From Kudoa neothunni (Eukaryota > Cnidaria), in the NCBI GenBank assembly GCA_964304625.1, contig OZ199839.1, forward strand, positions 7,750,001 to 7,814,000: 64,000 nucleotides of DNA, given 5' to 3'. A model generated the notes under the pieces. It saw only the letters and a program-made list of their open reading frames with translations, was not told where the DNA came from and made no database searches. The translations under genes were made by a program, and so were the position numbers. Shown here piece by piece: positions 1-11,772 of the stretch. How positions within the stretch are numbered: the stretch's first letter is position 1; each line of letters begins with the position of its first letter.

Positions 1-1434
1 TTAGAAAAAATATAAGTTTAAGAAATAATGAATTTTTCTTTGAAAATTTCTAAATTATTCAACAAGATTTGGTAATAACTAAGTTAAGTAGTTTCCATAA
101 ATTTAAATTTGTGCCGGGGATTAATATATTAACTCCATTTAATAAATTGTTGACAGAAATTAAAGACGATGAGTTGATGGAAGATGGCATATTCAATGGT
201 TGAACAGGTTATAAATCCGCCCTAGAGATTGATACTATCTTTTTAAATGAAATAATGAATTTATTAGATACAATCACAAATATTACATTTCAAATGTTTA
301 ATAAAGTTAAAAAACGTAATTTTTTAATAAATAGTTGGATATAAATTTCAAAAAAGTATCACACATTATATATTCTTAAAGCGTTCATAAAATTACAAAA
401 ATTGATCCGCGTTGCATTTTAAGTATTTTTGGACAAAGGTATAACAGGAACTCGGTTACATACTGTTCTAATCCATATAATTCACTTTATGGGGGGATAG
501 TCAAGAATTTATTCAAAAATTGTACCCCATAAAAGTTAATAAATCTCATCGCCGGTAAATGTAGAATTCAAACTGCAGTCTAATGATTAGAAATAATTAA
601 CAAATTATAACATTGTTACGTTCAGAGGAATTTTACTTATTAATTGTACTTGATATGGTTTATATAAACTTAAATAATAACATAAGAAATATAGGAAACA
701 TTGCAAAAATGCATGTATGTTACTATTGTATTTTTATTAAGTGCAAACAGAATAGATCGAAAAATTGTGGTATTGATTTTATTTTATTTTATTCTAATCA
801 TATTATTTATTATCGTTAATCATTTGTTAATGCTTGCATAATATTAAATATACAATACATATTGTATATAATTTTTATTCCTTAACATCTTTCGTATATT
901 ATTATTAAATCTTAAGACTCAGGATAAAATTAAATTCACCCTCTCATATATATAATACTAAATGCCAAAAAATAAAACTAAAAACTTTATAAGATCGATT
1001 TTTAATGTTTATGTTTCTATTATGGTAAGTTGAATTTAAATATTATATAAAAGAACTAAATGATGCCGGCTTATAAGCGATAGTTTAGCCATCAGTGTTT
1101 ATATACCACCAAAAATAAGTGATAATATTTACATACTTTTCATCAGTTTTTAAGCATTAACATGATAACCGATTTAAATACTAATTATACAATAGGATTA
1201 TGAATTTTATTTTATATTGAAAACACACAAAAGCAAATAGCAACGCATTTCATTGAGAAAAGAAAAGGTATGCATACGTGTCAACTGATCTATTATAATA
1301 CACCGATTATACATTAAAAATATGAATATCTATAATACAATTGATTAATATACGTAGTTATTGCAGAACTATAATTTAAACCTACAAAAAGACTAAATAA
1401 AAAGAAACTCTAGTGTGCGCGCGCCGACTAATCT
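1..1434. other. AT-rich non-coding stretch, nothing recognised
   Basis: No open frame resembles a known family on either strand. The only mildly protein-like stretch (about 150-330, plus strand) is short and interrupted, and I cannot assign it. No RNA gene or clear inverted repeat was seen. Confidence 0.5.
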
Positions 1435-1865
1435 TTGCCTCCGGCAAAACTTGGCCGGTGGGGAATGGTTGAGCGACTAAATAGAACTATTTGCGATATA
1501 TTAAGTAAATGTGTGAAAAGGCATAGTGATTGGGACGAAATACTTCCCCTGATTATGGTGGCGTACAGAGCAGCGAACCATGCTGGGACTAAACATACAC
1601 CTAATTTTCTGATGCTTGGTAGAGAAACATTCACCGATTGATATGCTTTTTGATAATTCGAAAACATTCAATAGTTTAGACAATTATATTAAAAATCTTA
1701 AAGTGAACATGAAAATGGCCCATAAATTAGCCTTCGAACATTTGAAAAATTATCAAGATAAATTCAAAAACACCTATAACAAAAAAGCATATGGTAAACT
1801 ATATAATGCTGGTTCCAAGTCTATAAAAACCCTCAATTTTACCGATAATCTCAATTCCACACAAA
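1435..1865 (+). mobile_element. Ty3/gypsy-type LTR retrotransposon fragment (end of integrase)
   Basis: This is a fossil scrap of a gypsy-type pol gene on the plus strand. It reads as the C-terminal part of the integrase core: a G-M-V-E-R-L-N-R-T stretch, then a W-D-E region and the usual A-Y-R-A motif, followed by a basic, coiled C-terminal region. No LTR, protease or reverse transcriptase accompanies it, so most of the element is gone. It is broken and old. It ends at the start of the ISXO2-type transposase, which lies in the same orientation and may have inserted beside or into it. Confidence 0.75.
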
Positions 1866-2737
1866 ATGAAGTTGATTGAGTCTGTTGAATTTTTTTCCAA
1901 CAATAAAAATGTTGTTAACTTTTGCATTGACAATGGTTTAATTGCAGATAAACAAATATGTCCGAATTGTGGCCATTATATGATACTCGTGAGTTATGAT
2001 ATAATTGACAATTACATCTGGAGATGTAGAGGTGGTGGATGTCATAAAAAATTATCTCTCGGAAATGGATCGCTTTTTTTCAAATCCAAAATGAATCTTT
2101 TCAAAATACTATTATTATTACGGTTGTGGAGCCATAATTATTCCATTAGATTGATAACTAAAGATTTTCATTATTCCTCTCATACTGTTGTGCGTTGGAC
2201 TAAAACGTTTCGCAAAATATGCGTTAAACATTACGAAAGAAATGTCACTGTTAAAATCGGCTGTCCAAGTCGAGTTGTTGAACTCGATGAAACGCTTTTA
2301 GTGAAAAGAAAAAACAACCGAGGACGCCCATTACCTGAACAGTGGGTTTTTGGTGGTATTTGCCGGAATAGTAATGGTCGAAAAAATTCGAATGTTTCAT
2401 CGAGTTTGTAAACAATAGGACCGCCAATACACTACTATCGATCATTGAAAGAAGAATTATACCCGGAACAATCATCGTCACAGACGGATAGCGATCATAC
2501 AGCAATTTAAACCGTTTGAGTATGAATCATTTTGTTATCAAACATGAATACCACTTTGTGGATCCCCGCGATTCATTGATACATACCCAAACAGTTGAAA
2601 ATTTTTGGATGCAACTAAAAAAATGGTTACGTACAAAAGGAACCAGCATTAGAGTCCATGAATGGGATTACGTTGCAGAGTTTTTGTTTAAAAAGCAGAT
2701 AAACAACACATACTCCGCCATAATAGATGAACTTTGA
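1866..2737 (+). pseudogene. IS1595/Merlin-type (ISXO2-like) DDE transposase, nearly intact
   Basis: This cut-and-paste transposase is about 290 codons long and begins with ATG at 1866. An N-terminal zinc ribbon is visible (C32-x2-C35, then C54-x4-C59), followed by a helical DNA-binding region and the DDE nuclease. The first catalytic Asp lies in V-E-L-D-E-T (about residue 141), the second in V-T-D-G near 2485, and the Glu in T-V-E-N-F-W near 2600. Two lesions are seen: a one-base frame change near 2380 and an in-frame TAG at 2489 where this family normally has Trp after T-D-G. Otherwise the frame is open to the stop at 2735-2737. With so few lesions the copy is probably young. Terminal inverted repeats were not identified by eye. 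A second, different family member lies at 12.6 kb. Confidence 0.85.
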
Positions 2738-4949
2738 ATTAAATAATTAATAAATATAGTTATTGTGGATAATATTATTTGTTTATGTAGTCAATTTTTT
2801 ATGCGTATTTGGTATATATGTTGTTTGCGTTTATTCTAGTTTACCATCAATATTTATATATTGTGTGGTATAATTCCAATAAATCACATCTATAGACCAA
2901 TTAAAACACATATTGGATAATTGAAAAATAGCGTTTGTAAATATTTTATTTATTATAATAATAATTCGTCTATTTAATCAGTGAATGTGTAAACATTACC
3001 TAATAAATTTGTACACAATTTCAAAATAAATAAAGTCTAAAGATTGAGAATAGTGCCGTTGTTAAAATTTCGCTACAATAATATCATTGTTGAATGGTTA
3101 GAACTTTTGTTATCAATTATATATTTACTATAAAAATGTATAAACTAAAAAAAGTATTACTGGAATGTTATTGACCAATAAATGACTCAAACTCGATATA
3201 CAATAATAATAGGGGTGATAATTAAATTAACGTATAAGGTTATTTAAACGATTGCGTCGTTCAACCCAAAATACTACAAAATATGTTTCCTGTTTTTTTA
3301 TATCTAAAAGTTACTTTATGAATAATAAACTTGTCTCGATTTTTCGTTAATTCACAAAAATTTAAGTTGGGCCTTATCTTATGTGTTGCATTTGTAAGTT
3401 GGATGCGAAATTTTGTTTTGACATCGTTAGTGTGAATATTTGTACTGGGTATTCCACAATTTTATTACAAAAAAGCTTGAATGATCTCAAATAAATTCAC
3501 AACGGAGGTTGTTATTGGTACCACACCTTACGGTATAAGTAGTGTGTCCCCAGGCGGAAATCAATATTTTCCCACATCCTCACCAAATGACAAACATAGG
3601 AATCAGTTGGGTTTGTGTGTAACAGGTATTCATTTAATATGCTGATGTGAATAATAAAAATTTTTAAAAATGTAATTCAGTGTTAGTGACATCCTTCCAA
3701 ATTAGTTATGTTAACACTCACATTAGTACACACACACAGAAATTGCGATTGAAATATTTTAATAAATTTATACAAAAACTAGCCGTAATACCCGGTTACG
3801 CTAGGGTTGTTGGGAATATTTAATTCAAGGGAAAATATGTTTAATATAACATCTATGCAAGGATTTATCGCCCATAACTCCCGCCTCGGGTGGCTCGAAT
3901 CCTCATGGTCATCCGAAGGTTGATTTCGTTGAAAACTTAAAACGCTAGAAAATACAACTAAAAATTGTTTGTTTCTTTCGAAATTCTATCTATCACTATT
4001 CGAACACGAATATTTTTATTCCTAACAGATTACTTTTGGCAGTCCCAAAACTTTTTTAAAATTCACCGTTTTATGGAACACACAATCTTGGGAAAATTCC
4101 AAAGTTTTTATTTTATATATAATATATAAATATTTTTTTACAAGTTACGAATAATCTTAATTATTCCTTGATAAATTGTCAGTCTTTTGGATTGGATACA
4201 AAAATTACAATATTTTGCGTCAACTATAGTCCAAAAAATAAAAAAATATTTTTAGGTTAGTTGGCACAAATTAAAATTCCGATTTTTCTCTATCATCTAT
4301 TTATATATTAATTTTATTTATATATCCTTTTTTTCTCCATTATGAAAATTATAAGAAAGAAAAATATAGATGAGGCAGCACTTAATTGTTTTGCTTTTTC
4401 ATTAGAGATTCAAGTAATGTACGCATGTGTGATATAAAGTTAACCATTTACATTAATGAGCTGCCTCACTGCCTCATGTATAATCTTCTTTTTAAACAGA
4501 ATTGTAAAGAGAATAAACGTCACATTAAAGGGCGTCGGGCGTGACATTAATATTACCCAAACATCTCATTAGTAATGTACTGGTGATCATTAATATTAAT
4601 TATAATATCATTAAAATTGTAACCAACCTAATTATAGAGTTACTATAAAAAAGGGTCTTGATTACGTTACAAAATTGCATACACTAAAGCTTTCCATAAT
4701 TCTACAGGAATTATCTGTTGTTAAAAAAAACATAAACGTAATACTAATCCCTTGATATATTATAATAATATTATTATTATCATAATTACGGTTACCACCG
4801 GGAACGGGAACTAGTGACTTGTCACTAACTTAGAATCGTTAGTAGTGTTACTGGATTGTGATTCTGTTGTTGCTGTATTCATTCATTACAATCATTCATA
4901 AGTATATCCCTCTGAATAAATTAACGCATTAACGCGTTACTCATTTACA
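2738..4949. other. Non-coding region with small inverted repeats
   Basis: No gene was recognised in 2.2 kb. A GC-richer stretch at about 3780-3930 looks repeat-derived but I could not place it. An inverted repeat built on TGAGGCAGC lies at 4371-4386 and 4453-4468, with a third copy of the core at 4469-4478. A short perfect palindrome (TAGTGAC-TT-GTCACTA) sits at 4812-4827. None has an assigned function. Confidence 0.4.
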
Positions 4950-7862
4950 GTGTCAAAATCAAAAGCTTTATCTACAGGGAAGATAATTGCTGCAATAAAT
5001 CATTACGTCAGGTACAAAACATTTACAACATATGATGAATTAATAGACCAAATGAAAAAATCCAATGTCATAGAATACATTCATGGTGACAAACCTGTGA
5101 TACCATTCTTCGACATAGACATTAAAAGTCTGGATATCATAAACCCCAATCTGAAAGAAATCGGTGATAAATAATGCCGGTTGTTAAAAGCAAAACTAAA
5201 ATCAATATTTCATCCTAACCGCACTGAATTCTTCGAGCTCAAATCGCACAATTTTGATAGCCTACCGCAACAATATTCAATTCATCTCATGGTCCGTGCT
5301 TACAACTCAAACAATGAGATTTTAATGTTGGAAAATGTTTCCAAGCTACACAAATTAATAAAAAATAATGACGTATTCAACATTAACGGAGTAGATCCTA
5401 ATGTATATAAATCTGGAGGTGGTTTGTTCCGTTCATTGTATGCTTCTAAACAAAAGCAAATGAGACCATTCGTTGCAATTCTACGTGATGGACAGGAGGA
5501 AAATGATGATTACATGAAAAAAACATTAATCCATTACATAGAAAAACCTTAAAAAATTTATGCACAAAATCCAACCGACAATGTATCCAACAACGCCATA
5601 ATGAACCTCCGTGATGACGCATTTCCTAACAACGAAAGAAACCTCAATATTTTGCCCAACCCTGATATTTATGAATATCAACCTAGCCATATACCGGACA
5701 CGTTTGCTTCTCAATTTTTGCAAGAATTAGTCACAATTCTTTATGGACAACATCATATAGATAAATTTTTAAATAGTTATCACAAACAAAACACATTTTG
5801 TGTGTTTTAAAGGTTACTGTATAAAAGCGAATCGCCACCATAAATCTAACGTGTTGTATGGTTGTCTCACTCCTTTCACTCTAATAATTGGATGCCAAAA
5901 TGAATGCTGTGGGGAAATTTATAGGATGGAATATTCCCAATTTTCCCACGCTAAGAAAATAATATACGACTCAGGACTGCTTCACACTTTGTTAGCGTCG
6001 TAACTCCTTTATCCACTCCCTGCACTACCGTTAACAAACTCCATTACAATCTATACAGCAGATGTCACCCCCTACAACGATTTATCAATCAACGAACCAA
6101 CAAAACATCAACATATTATTGAACCTAAACGTCACATTGTTTTGAATAAAACAACTAATCAAGAGGTTTACACCTCAACAATAAAAACTTATATGCTTAA
6201 TATAAGTTTCTCAAATCTAACAATTCAAAGTAATCAATTATAATAGTCACTCTAATTTATTAATCATAGACATATTCACTTTAGACACCAAAACAACCAA
6301 AGAAATTCGTTCAAACGAGTATTTGGAAATAGTCGTTTCCGAAAAGACCAATAAAATAAATCATTTAACAAGAAAAACTACAGGGGAATTTAAAAACATA
6401 CCAACATTTGATAACTGGCTAAAAATTATCATGAGGTTCACACCCTTGCATGATTATATCTACATCGGTGAATCGAACGAATGGTTTGGCTATAATTATA
6501 TACAGAATAATTGTGGAAAAATCCCAAATTAACTCATCAAAGGATTAATATATATTTACATAAAGAAACAAGGTAATATATTCCTCAGTATGTTAAAAGA
6601 CATTGAAATTTCTATTGGACGCAACACCTTCCTCAATCAAATTCTGAATTTTTGCAAAAAAGCATTCAATCCACCCAATCAGACATAAAGATTCACTAAT
6701 TATTAAACATTTTTGTTTAAGTCATTCAAAAATATCGACACTTTGCATGCAAATATTCATTCCCAAAATTTAATTTACGAATTATCCACCAACACATTTC
6801 GAAATAAAATCAAACAAGACATGTCCCTCTGCATGTTTCCATTCCTTTATTTTCCCAATACTACTTCAAACAAAATAAAAGAGTTTCTTAATACATTGTT
6901 AAAAACCGACCAACAACAAATATTGTTTGCTTATTTGAGAGAGGCTGTATTCAAGCTCATATCACAAACCATTCTCTTTTTATATGGACCTACAGGAAGA
7001 AATGGGAAAACCACAATAATAAGAATAATCGAAAAATTCTTCGGAAATTTTAACTACATTATCCCGTCTGAATTACTTATGTTTAATAAAAAACAATGAA
7101 TCCACAACGAACGATATGGATCCGAGATTTGCACCGTTTCTGAACAAAAAAATAGCCACAGTGGGTGAAACAAAGGGTGACGTATTCAATTCCGGAATAA
7201 TAAAAACATTAACAGGTATTAATATTTGTAAATATAAAATTTTTCTTTCGGTGGAGATGTGGTTTCTTTCAGGATGTTGTACTCCAACAAAATTGTTTCA
7301 TTTGTAAACAAAGCAAAAATAATTATTTCTACAAACCATTTACCCTCATTCTCAATCCTGGATAAGGCTATCATGAGGCGTATTCGGATTGTGAACTTTC
7401 CATTCCAATTTAAAGGAAAAATTGAATGTGACATGGAAAATTTACTCCAAGAGTTAACCACCAACGTCCACATGTCGGAATTATTCGACATAATAAATAA
7501 ACAAACTCAGATAGATTTTTGGAATCCAAAATATGAGATTTCGTTTTATTACAATGACGGAATTACAAAGTGTGGAGGAAATATTTTCCAAATTTTTAAA
7601 ACATGTCATCCTAAGCGATAATAAAAATGATTTCATCGTTTTTGTAGAATTAATGAAATTGTTCGACGAGGAAATCTTGCAAAGCAATCGTGCCAACCTC
7701 TACAAACAGTACCGATATGAATTTTGTGGTCATCTTAGGTCGATAGGTCTAGAACCTATCGAGTCTAAATCTAGAGTTAACGGGATTTTTAAAACGCATT
7801 TTCAAAAAATGCAAACATCTTTAACTATTATTAGATACATATTGATTTGTGTTATGTCATGA
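4950..7862 (+). pseudogene. Fossil D5-type primase-helicase of large-DNA-virus or virophage type
   Basis: The plus strand carries a decayed relative of the poxvirus D5 / NCLDV primase-helicase. The first part (about 4.95-5.55 kb) has the archaeo-eukaryotic primase signature P-F-F-D-I-D-I, whose paired acidic residues bind metal. A middle region (about 5.6-6.55 kb) corresponds to the linker and D5 N-terminal region. The part at about 6.7-7.6 kb is a superfamily 3 helicase: a Walker A loop (Y-G-P-T-G-R-N-G-K-T-T), a following G-E-T-K-G-D block and the I-I-S-T-N-H / R-R-I arginine-finger region. A C-terminal helical tail runs to about 7.86 kb. In life such proteins prime and unwind viral DNA during replication. 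The copy is clearly broken, with roughly half a dozen or more breaks, so it is probably old. No capsid, ATPase or polymerase gene was seen beside it. Confidence 0.8.
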
Positions 7863-8248
7863 AAAATTATTATTTCTATTGTGCGTTCACAAATCCAAAT
7901 TTATATGATATTAAGATTACAATCTTGTTCTTTTGTTAGGAAACTCCCAATAAATAATCGAAACCTATATGTAATAAATGAACGACCATTAACTTGAGAT
8001 GAAGTCACAATAATAAAATAATTATTGATTATATGTTTAGTCTTGCATATATATAAAAACTTGAACCATATATATCAAATTAAATTTAGTATTTCACGTT
8101 ATAACAACATGTATCAGCATTTACAATGATATATATATATATATATATATAAATCAACCTTTGAAAATAGAAACTACGTGACTATATTATAATCGAAATA
8201 GTATTAATTTATCAAAGTAATCTTGCTACATTCTAACGCATGCGAAGG
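7863..8248. other. AT-rich spacer with an (AT)n microsatellite
   Basis: The stretch between the viral fossil and the inverted-repeat element has no coding signal. It contains a simple AT dinucleotide run at about 8128-8152. Confidence 0.5.
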
Positions 8249-8796
8249 TAGGTTAAAATGTAGAATAGTGTTCACATTTTCCGATTAAGGATTATAATTT
8301 GTTCATAGATTAATCCTAAATTTTTTATAACAAATTTCCATGAAATATGTTGAACATTTATGGTAGGAATGAGCGGATTAATTATAATAAATTAATTTTT
8401 ATGTTAACGTTATGCATTTGATACAATTTAACACCGAATGCTTGCAGGAAATATGAATATCTTATATTATAGACATGGAATTAATAATAGGCAATCGCTA
8501 AGGATGAAATATGACAATCAATAAAAAATCATAGTTGTCACACTCAAATTTTAGGATAAACAAAGCATGCTTTACTTCATCGATTAGATGGTATGGCCTA
8601 TGGAAATAACTACGAGGGGCTAGCAGTTATGTAAAGAATATATTACAAAAACTATTATCGATAACGAATACAGTGCCGAAAATAACCTACTGATGGTGAA
8701 ACAATGATAAATACAAAAAATTGGAATAATCAACAGGTTCGATTTTTATCGTGGTCGCTGATTTGGATTACGGCCACTATTCTACATTTTAACCTA
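8249..8796. repeat. Element bounded by a perfect 22-bp inverted repeat (possible MITE)
   Basis: The 22 bases at 8249-8270 (beginning TAGGTTAAAATGTAG) recur exactly inverted at 8775-8796. The 548-bp unit carries no coding frame. Just outside the left repeat, at about 8226-8238, a diverged inverted copy of the same motif (CTACATTCTAACG) makes a potential hairpin. I found no certain target-site duplication and cannot name the superfamily. The right repeat ends 16 bp before the ATG of the Asn-rich ORF. Confidence 0.6.
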
Positions 8797-8812
8797 TTTT
8801 TCTCATAATGTT

Positions 8813-9847
8813 ATGAATACTAACTACAACAATCTTAACATTTCTCATAAGGATAATCCATCGGTTAATTCCACTAATAACATTAATACAGCAAATTATC
8901 ATGATAAAAATGACGTTGAAAATAAATTACCTGATACTTTACATTCTAACTCCAACTATAATTCTAATTCGCCTGAATATGACGTAGTTGAAGTACCGTC
9001 GGTCCACGACGACTCTGACGATGTGTCGGCAGCGATAATTGATATTCATAATGATTTACTATCTAAACGTCCTAATTCTAAAAATCATTTAACATCTAAA
9101 ATTAAATACGCATCGTTAAATCCTTCAGAGAAATTTGTTATAATTGGAGAAGATAGTAATGCATTAATTCATCCACTTGCTAATAATAATCCGATCGATA
9201 ATCCTTCTGATGATTCGGTGCGTGTATCCGATGATGACAATTGGTTGTTTGAACACTTAAATCAACCTATTTATAACTTAAATTACTCTCATAACAATCG
9301 TTCGCCAATTCACACATCATCTAATGGTAATATTAAAATTAATGACCTTGTCATTAACACTAATGGTAACGCTAATTTAACTAATGTTGTTCATATTGAT
9401 TCAATTTCTGTATTAGATCTCTCTTCTGCCCCTAGTGCTCGTAATAGTTCTAATATTAACATTAATTTAAATCTCGATCCAATTTTTAAAAAACCTATTC
9501 GTGACCTTGTCACAATCTCTCCTAATAATAATCACCCTAGTTATAATAATTGTTCACCAACTACTAGTCCTTTAACATCAAATTCTGATGTAGATGCAAT
9601 GTGCAATAATTCAATAAATAATGTTAATATTGATTCAAATGTTTGCGATCGTAATAACCCATTAAATGCGCAAATTAACAATTCATTAACGATATGTGCT
9701 GACATGTCATTTGTTGACAATGTCACAAACGACTCTAAGGTTAAAGTTCACTTTAGCCTCATACCTTTCGGTAATAATCGGAACCCGAAAAAAACTTCGG
9801 ATTGGGTATTATTTGCGTTAGCGATGAAGCCTTTATTTCCACAATGA
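8813..9847 (+). CDS. Unrecognised 344-residue Asn/Ser/Asp-rich protein
   Basis: This is the longest uninterrupted frame in the window. It starts at ATG 8813 and stops at TGA 9845-9847. The product is low-complexity and rich in Asn, Ser and Asp, with acidic patches (for example D-D-S-D-D near residue 66 and D-S-V-R-V-S-D-D-D near 140). No signal peptide, membrane segment, zinc finger or catalytic motif is visible. The C-terminal 45 residues are less repetitive and end in a hydrophobic stretch. Possible identities are a retrotransposon first ORF, a host low-complexity exon, or part of the viral element to its left. The Asn-rich text upstream of the LINE at 23 kb makes the retroelement option worth testing. 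A 1-kb open frame in such AT-rich DNA suggests real or recent coding. Confidence 0.5.
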   Translation: MNTNYNNLNISHKDNPSVNSTNNINTANYHDKNDVENKLPDTLHSNSNYNSNSPEYDVVEVPSVHDDSDDVSAAIIDIHNDLLSKRPNSKNHLTSKIKYASLNPSEKFVIIGEDSNALIHPLANNNPIDNPSDDSVRVSDDDNWLFEHLNQPIYNLNYSHNNRSPIHTSSNGNIKINDLVINTNGNANLTNVVHIDSISVLDLSSAPSARNSSNININLNLDPIFKKPIRDLVTISPNNNHPSYNNCSPTTSPLTSNSDVDAMCNNSINNVNIDSNVCDRNNPLNAQINNSLTICADMSFVDNVTNDSKVKVHFSLIPFGNNRNPKKTSDWVLFALAMKPLFPQ

Positions 9848-10497
9848 TTGCATTTGTTGATGGCTTATGGCCTCACAGTTCCATATCTTAATTATATGCA
9901 TTCATCCACGTATTAGAATTCAGAACTAAAATTTCCTCTAAAAATTTCACAAAAAATCAGCTTCGTGCGATATCGAAACCACGTGCAATCTCTATTATTC
10001 AGGTTCTTATCTTAAAATTAGCATTATTTTTTCACTTTTAGTAAGTTATTCGAGGACGTATCCTCTTAGAACACTTTTAAAATTATCTTAAAGACAGTAT
10101 AAAGTAAAATAATTAAAGTTTAATTCGATATTTATTATCAAGAAAAACGCTTTTTATAGATATATATTTTTTATTTAATGTAACTTAGTAAGTAAAAATA
10201 CTGGAAATAATCTATTTTAGTTTATAAATTTTTGTAACTGTTTTTTATTTTTGAAGACAAAAGTTGTCTTTTTTTCCACTAAAATTGTTTCAATTTATTT
10301 TTTTTGAGTTAAGTTATTTATTATTTTTAGGTTTTATATTTTTCAATGTGTTTAAAAAAATTAATATTTATTTACATCCCATATATGAAATTCATTTGTC
10401 TGTAATATCTAATAAAAAAATACACAAAATAGTATTTTGTGAGTAGCATGCCTATTAATTATTATGGGTTTATATGTATGTATGCTAGATTTATATA
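9848..10497. other. AT-rich non-coding spacer
   Basis: No recognisable gene lies here. A 60-codon Phe/Ile-rich frame at 10264-10446 is typical of AT-rich noise. Confidence 0.5.
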
Positions 10498-10543
10498 TAG
10501 TGTTTCAAGTTCAAGATGCATCGATGTCCGACCAAGATGCATT
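10498..10543 (+). repeat. Left terminal inverted repeat of the Tc1-type element
   Basis: These 46 bases pair with 11725-11770 in inverted orientation with about two mismatches. The adjoining TA at 10496-10497 is the target duplication. Confidence 0.92.
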
Positions 10544-10627
10544 CACATCCGATCATGAAGCAAATCTTATAGGTTCAACTGATGTAATAATTCAACCGTG
10601 AAAAAAAGAAAATACAACAAAACAAAT

Positions 10628-11682
10628 ATGACTTCACGAGATTTAATTCTAAATTTATCAGAAGTTCGTTATTTTTAATTAATTAGCTATATGACTTTAA
10701 GGAAAAAGTCCCAACTAAACAAATCGCCAAGTATGTTGGAGTTCATCCAACTACTGTCACAAGAATTCTTAAATTGAAGGATTCTACGGGAAGTGTGGAA
10801 AAGAAAAAAATGGGAGGCAACCGACGTCAATTATTATACGACGAACACAAACGATTCCTAAAACAACTTGTTGACGACGATTGCACCATAACATTAACAT
10901 CTTTAGGGGAAATGCTAAATTCACAATATAACATCAGTGTATCCAGGAAAACGATTACTAATGTTCTTCAAGGATTTCATTATTCATTAAAAAAAATTTC
11001 CATAGTTCCTGTTGTCAGAAATCTACCCGAGAATATAGAGAAAAGAAAAAAGTAAATTATATATAATAAATTAAAATGGAATCTAAATTAGTTATGTCAT
11101 AAATTATCTTCAACAAAAGCCAAACTATTCCCTTGTTCTCTATATTGATGAAGCAGGATTCTCTTTATCAATGAGACGCTTTTTTGGAAGGTCCCCTGTT
11201 GGATCTAGAGCAAATTTAACCGTGAGAACCGTCCGCTCCAAAAATATTACATTGATAGCCGCAATGAGCTCCCAAAAAGTATGGTCCAACCAAAGTACAC
11301 GAGGGCTCAGTAAATGAAAGTATATTTTCAGAATATTTAATCCAACTTTTTATGGAGCTACAATTGGACGGTATACCAAAAGCATTGCTTATAATGGACA
11401 ATGTAAGATTTCACAAAACTGATTACATCATGGATCTTGTGGCAGAAACAAATCACCCGATTCTGTTTCTACCGCCATATTCCCCGTTCCTTAACCCGAT
11501 CGAGGAACTTTTCAACCAGTTAAAAAATAATAGTAAGACAAGAATCCAACAAACAAAACTGAACTCATAGAGGCGATAAATCTAGTCCGAATGATGTGAC
11601 GTTTGCACAATGTCAAAACTATTGTAATCATGCGGAGAGTTATTTCCCACGATGCTTAAATAACGAAGTTATTGAAAACTAA
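10628..11682 (+). pseudogene. Tc1-type DD34E transposase, possibly with two tiny introns
   Basis: The protein begins at ATG 10628 and ends at TAA 11680-11682. The first half is a paired helix-turn-helix DNA-binding region (K-Q-I-A-K-Y-V-G-V-H-P-T-T). The catalytic triad is visible: Asp in Y-I-D-E-A-G-F (about 11150), Asp in I-M-D-N-V-R-F-H (about 11397) and Glu in N-P-I-E-E-L-F (about 11505), with 34 residues between the last two. Two stop-containing GT...AG stretches, 10664-10686 (23 nt) and 11052-11091 (40 nt), restore the frame when skipped, so they may be introns or simply damage. Further frame changes lie near 11300, 11545 and 11595, so the copy is unlikely to make active enzyme. Confidence 0.85.
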
Positions 11683-11724
11683 TTTATTGTTTCGATATTT
11701 AGTAATTACCTATTTTTTTCAAAT

Positions 11725-11770
11725 AATGCATCTTGATCGGACATCGATGCATCTTGAACTTGAAACACTG
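11725..11770 (-). repeat. Right terminal inverted repeat of the Tc1-type element
   Basis: Inverted partner of 10498-10543, followed by the TA duplication at 11771-11772. Confidence 0.92.
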
Positions 11771-11772
11771 TA

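Larger units (their letters stand above)
10498..11770 (+). mobile_element. Complete Tc1/mariner (IS630) superfamily transposon
   Basis: The element is 1,273 bp long and flanked by TA at 10496-10497 and 11771-11772, the target dinucleotide of this superfamily. Its terminal inverted repeats are about 46 bp (10498-10543 and 11725-11770) and differ at only about two positions; the outer bases read TAGTGTTTCAAG and CAGTGTTTCAAG. It encodes one transposase on the plus strand. The near-identical repeats suggest fairly recent movement, although the transposase has already acquired frame changes. Confidence 0.92.
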
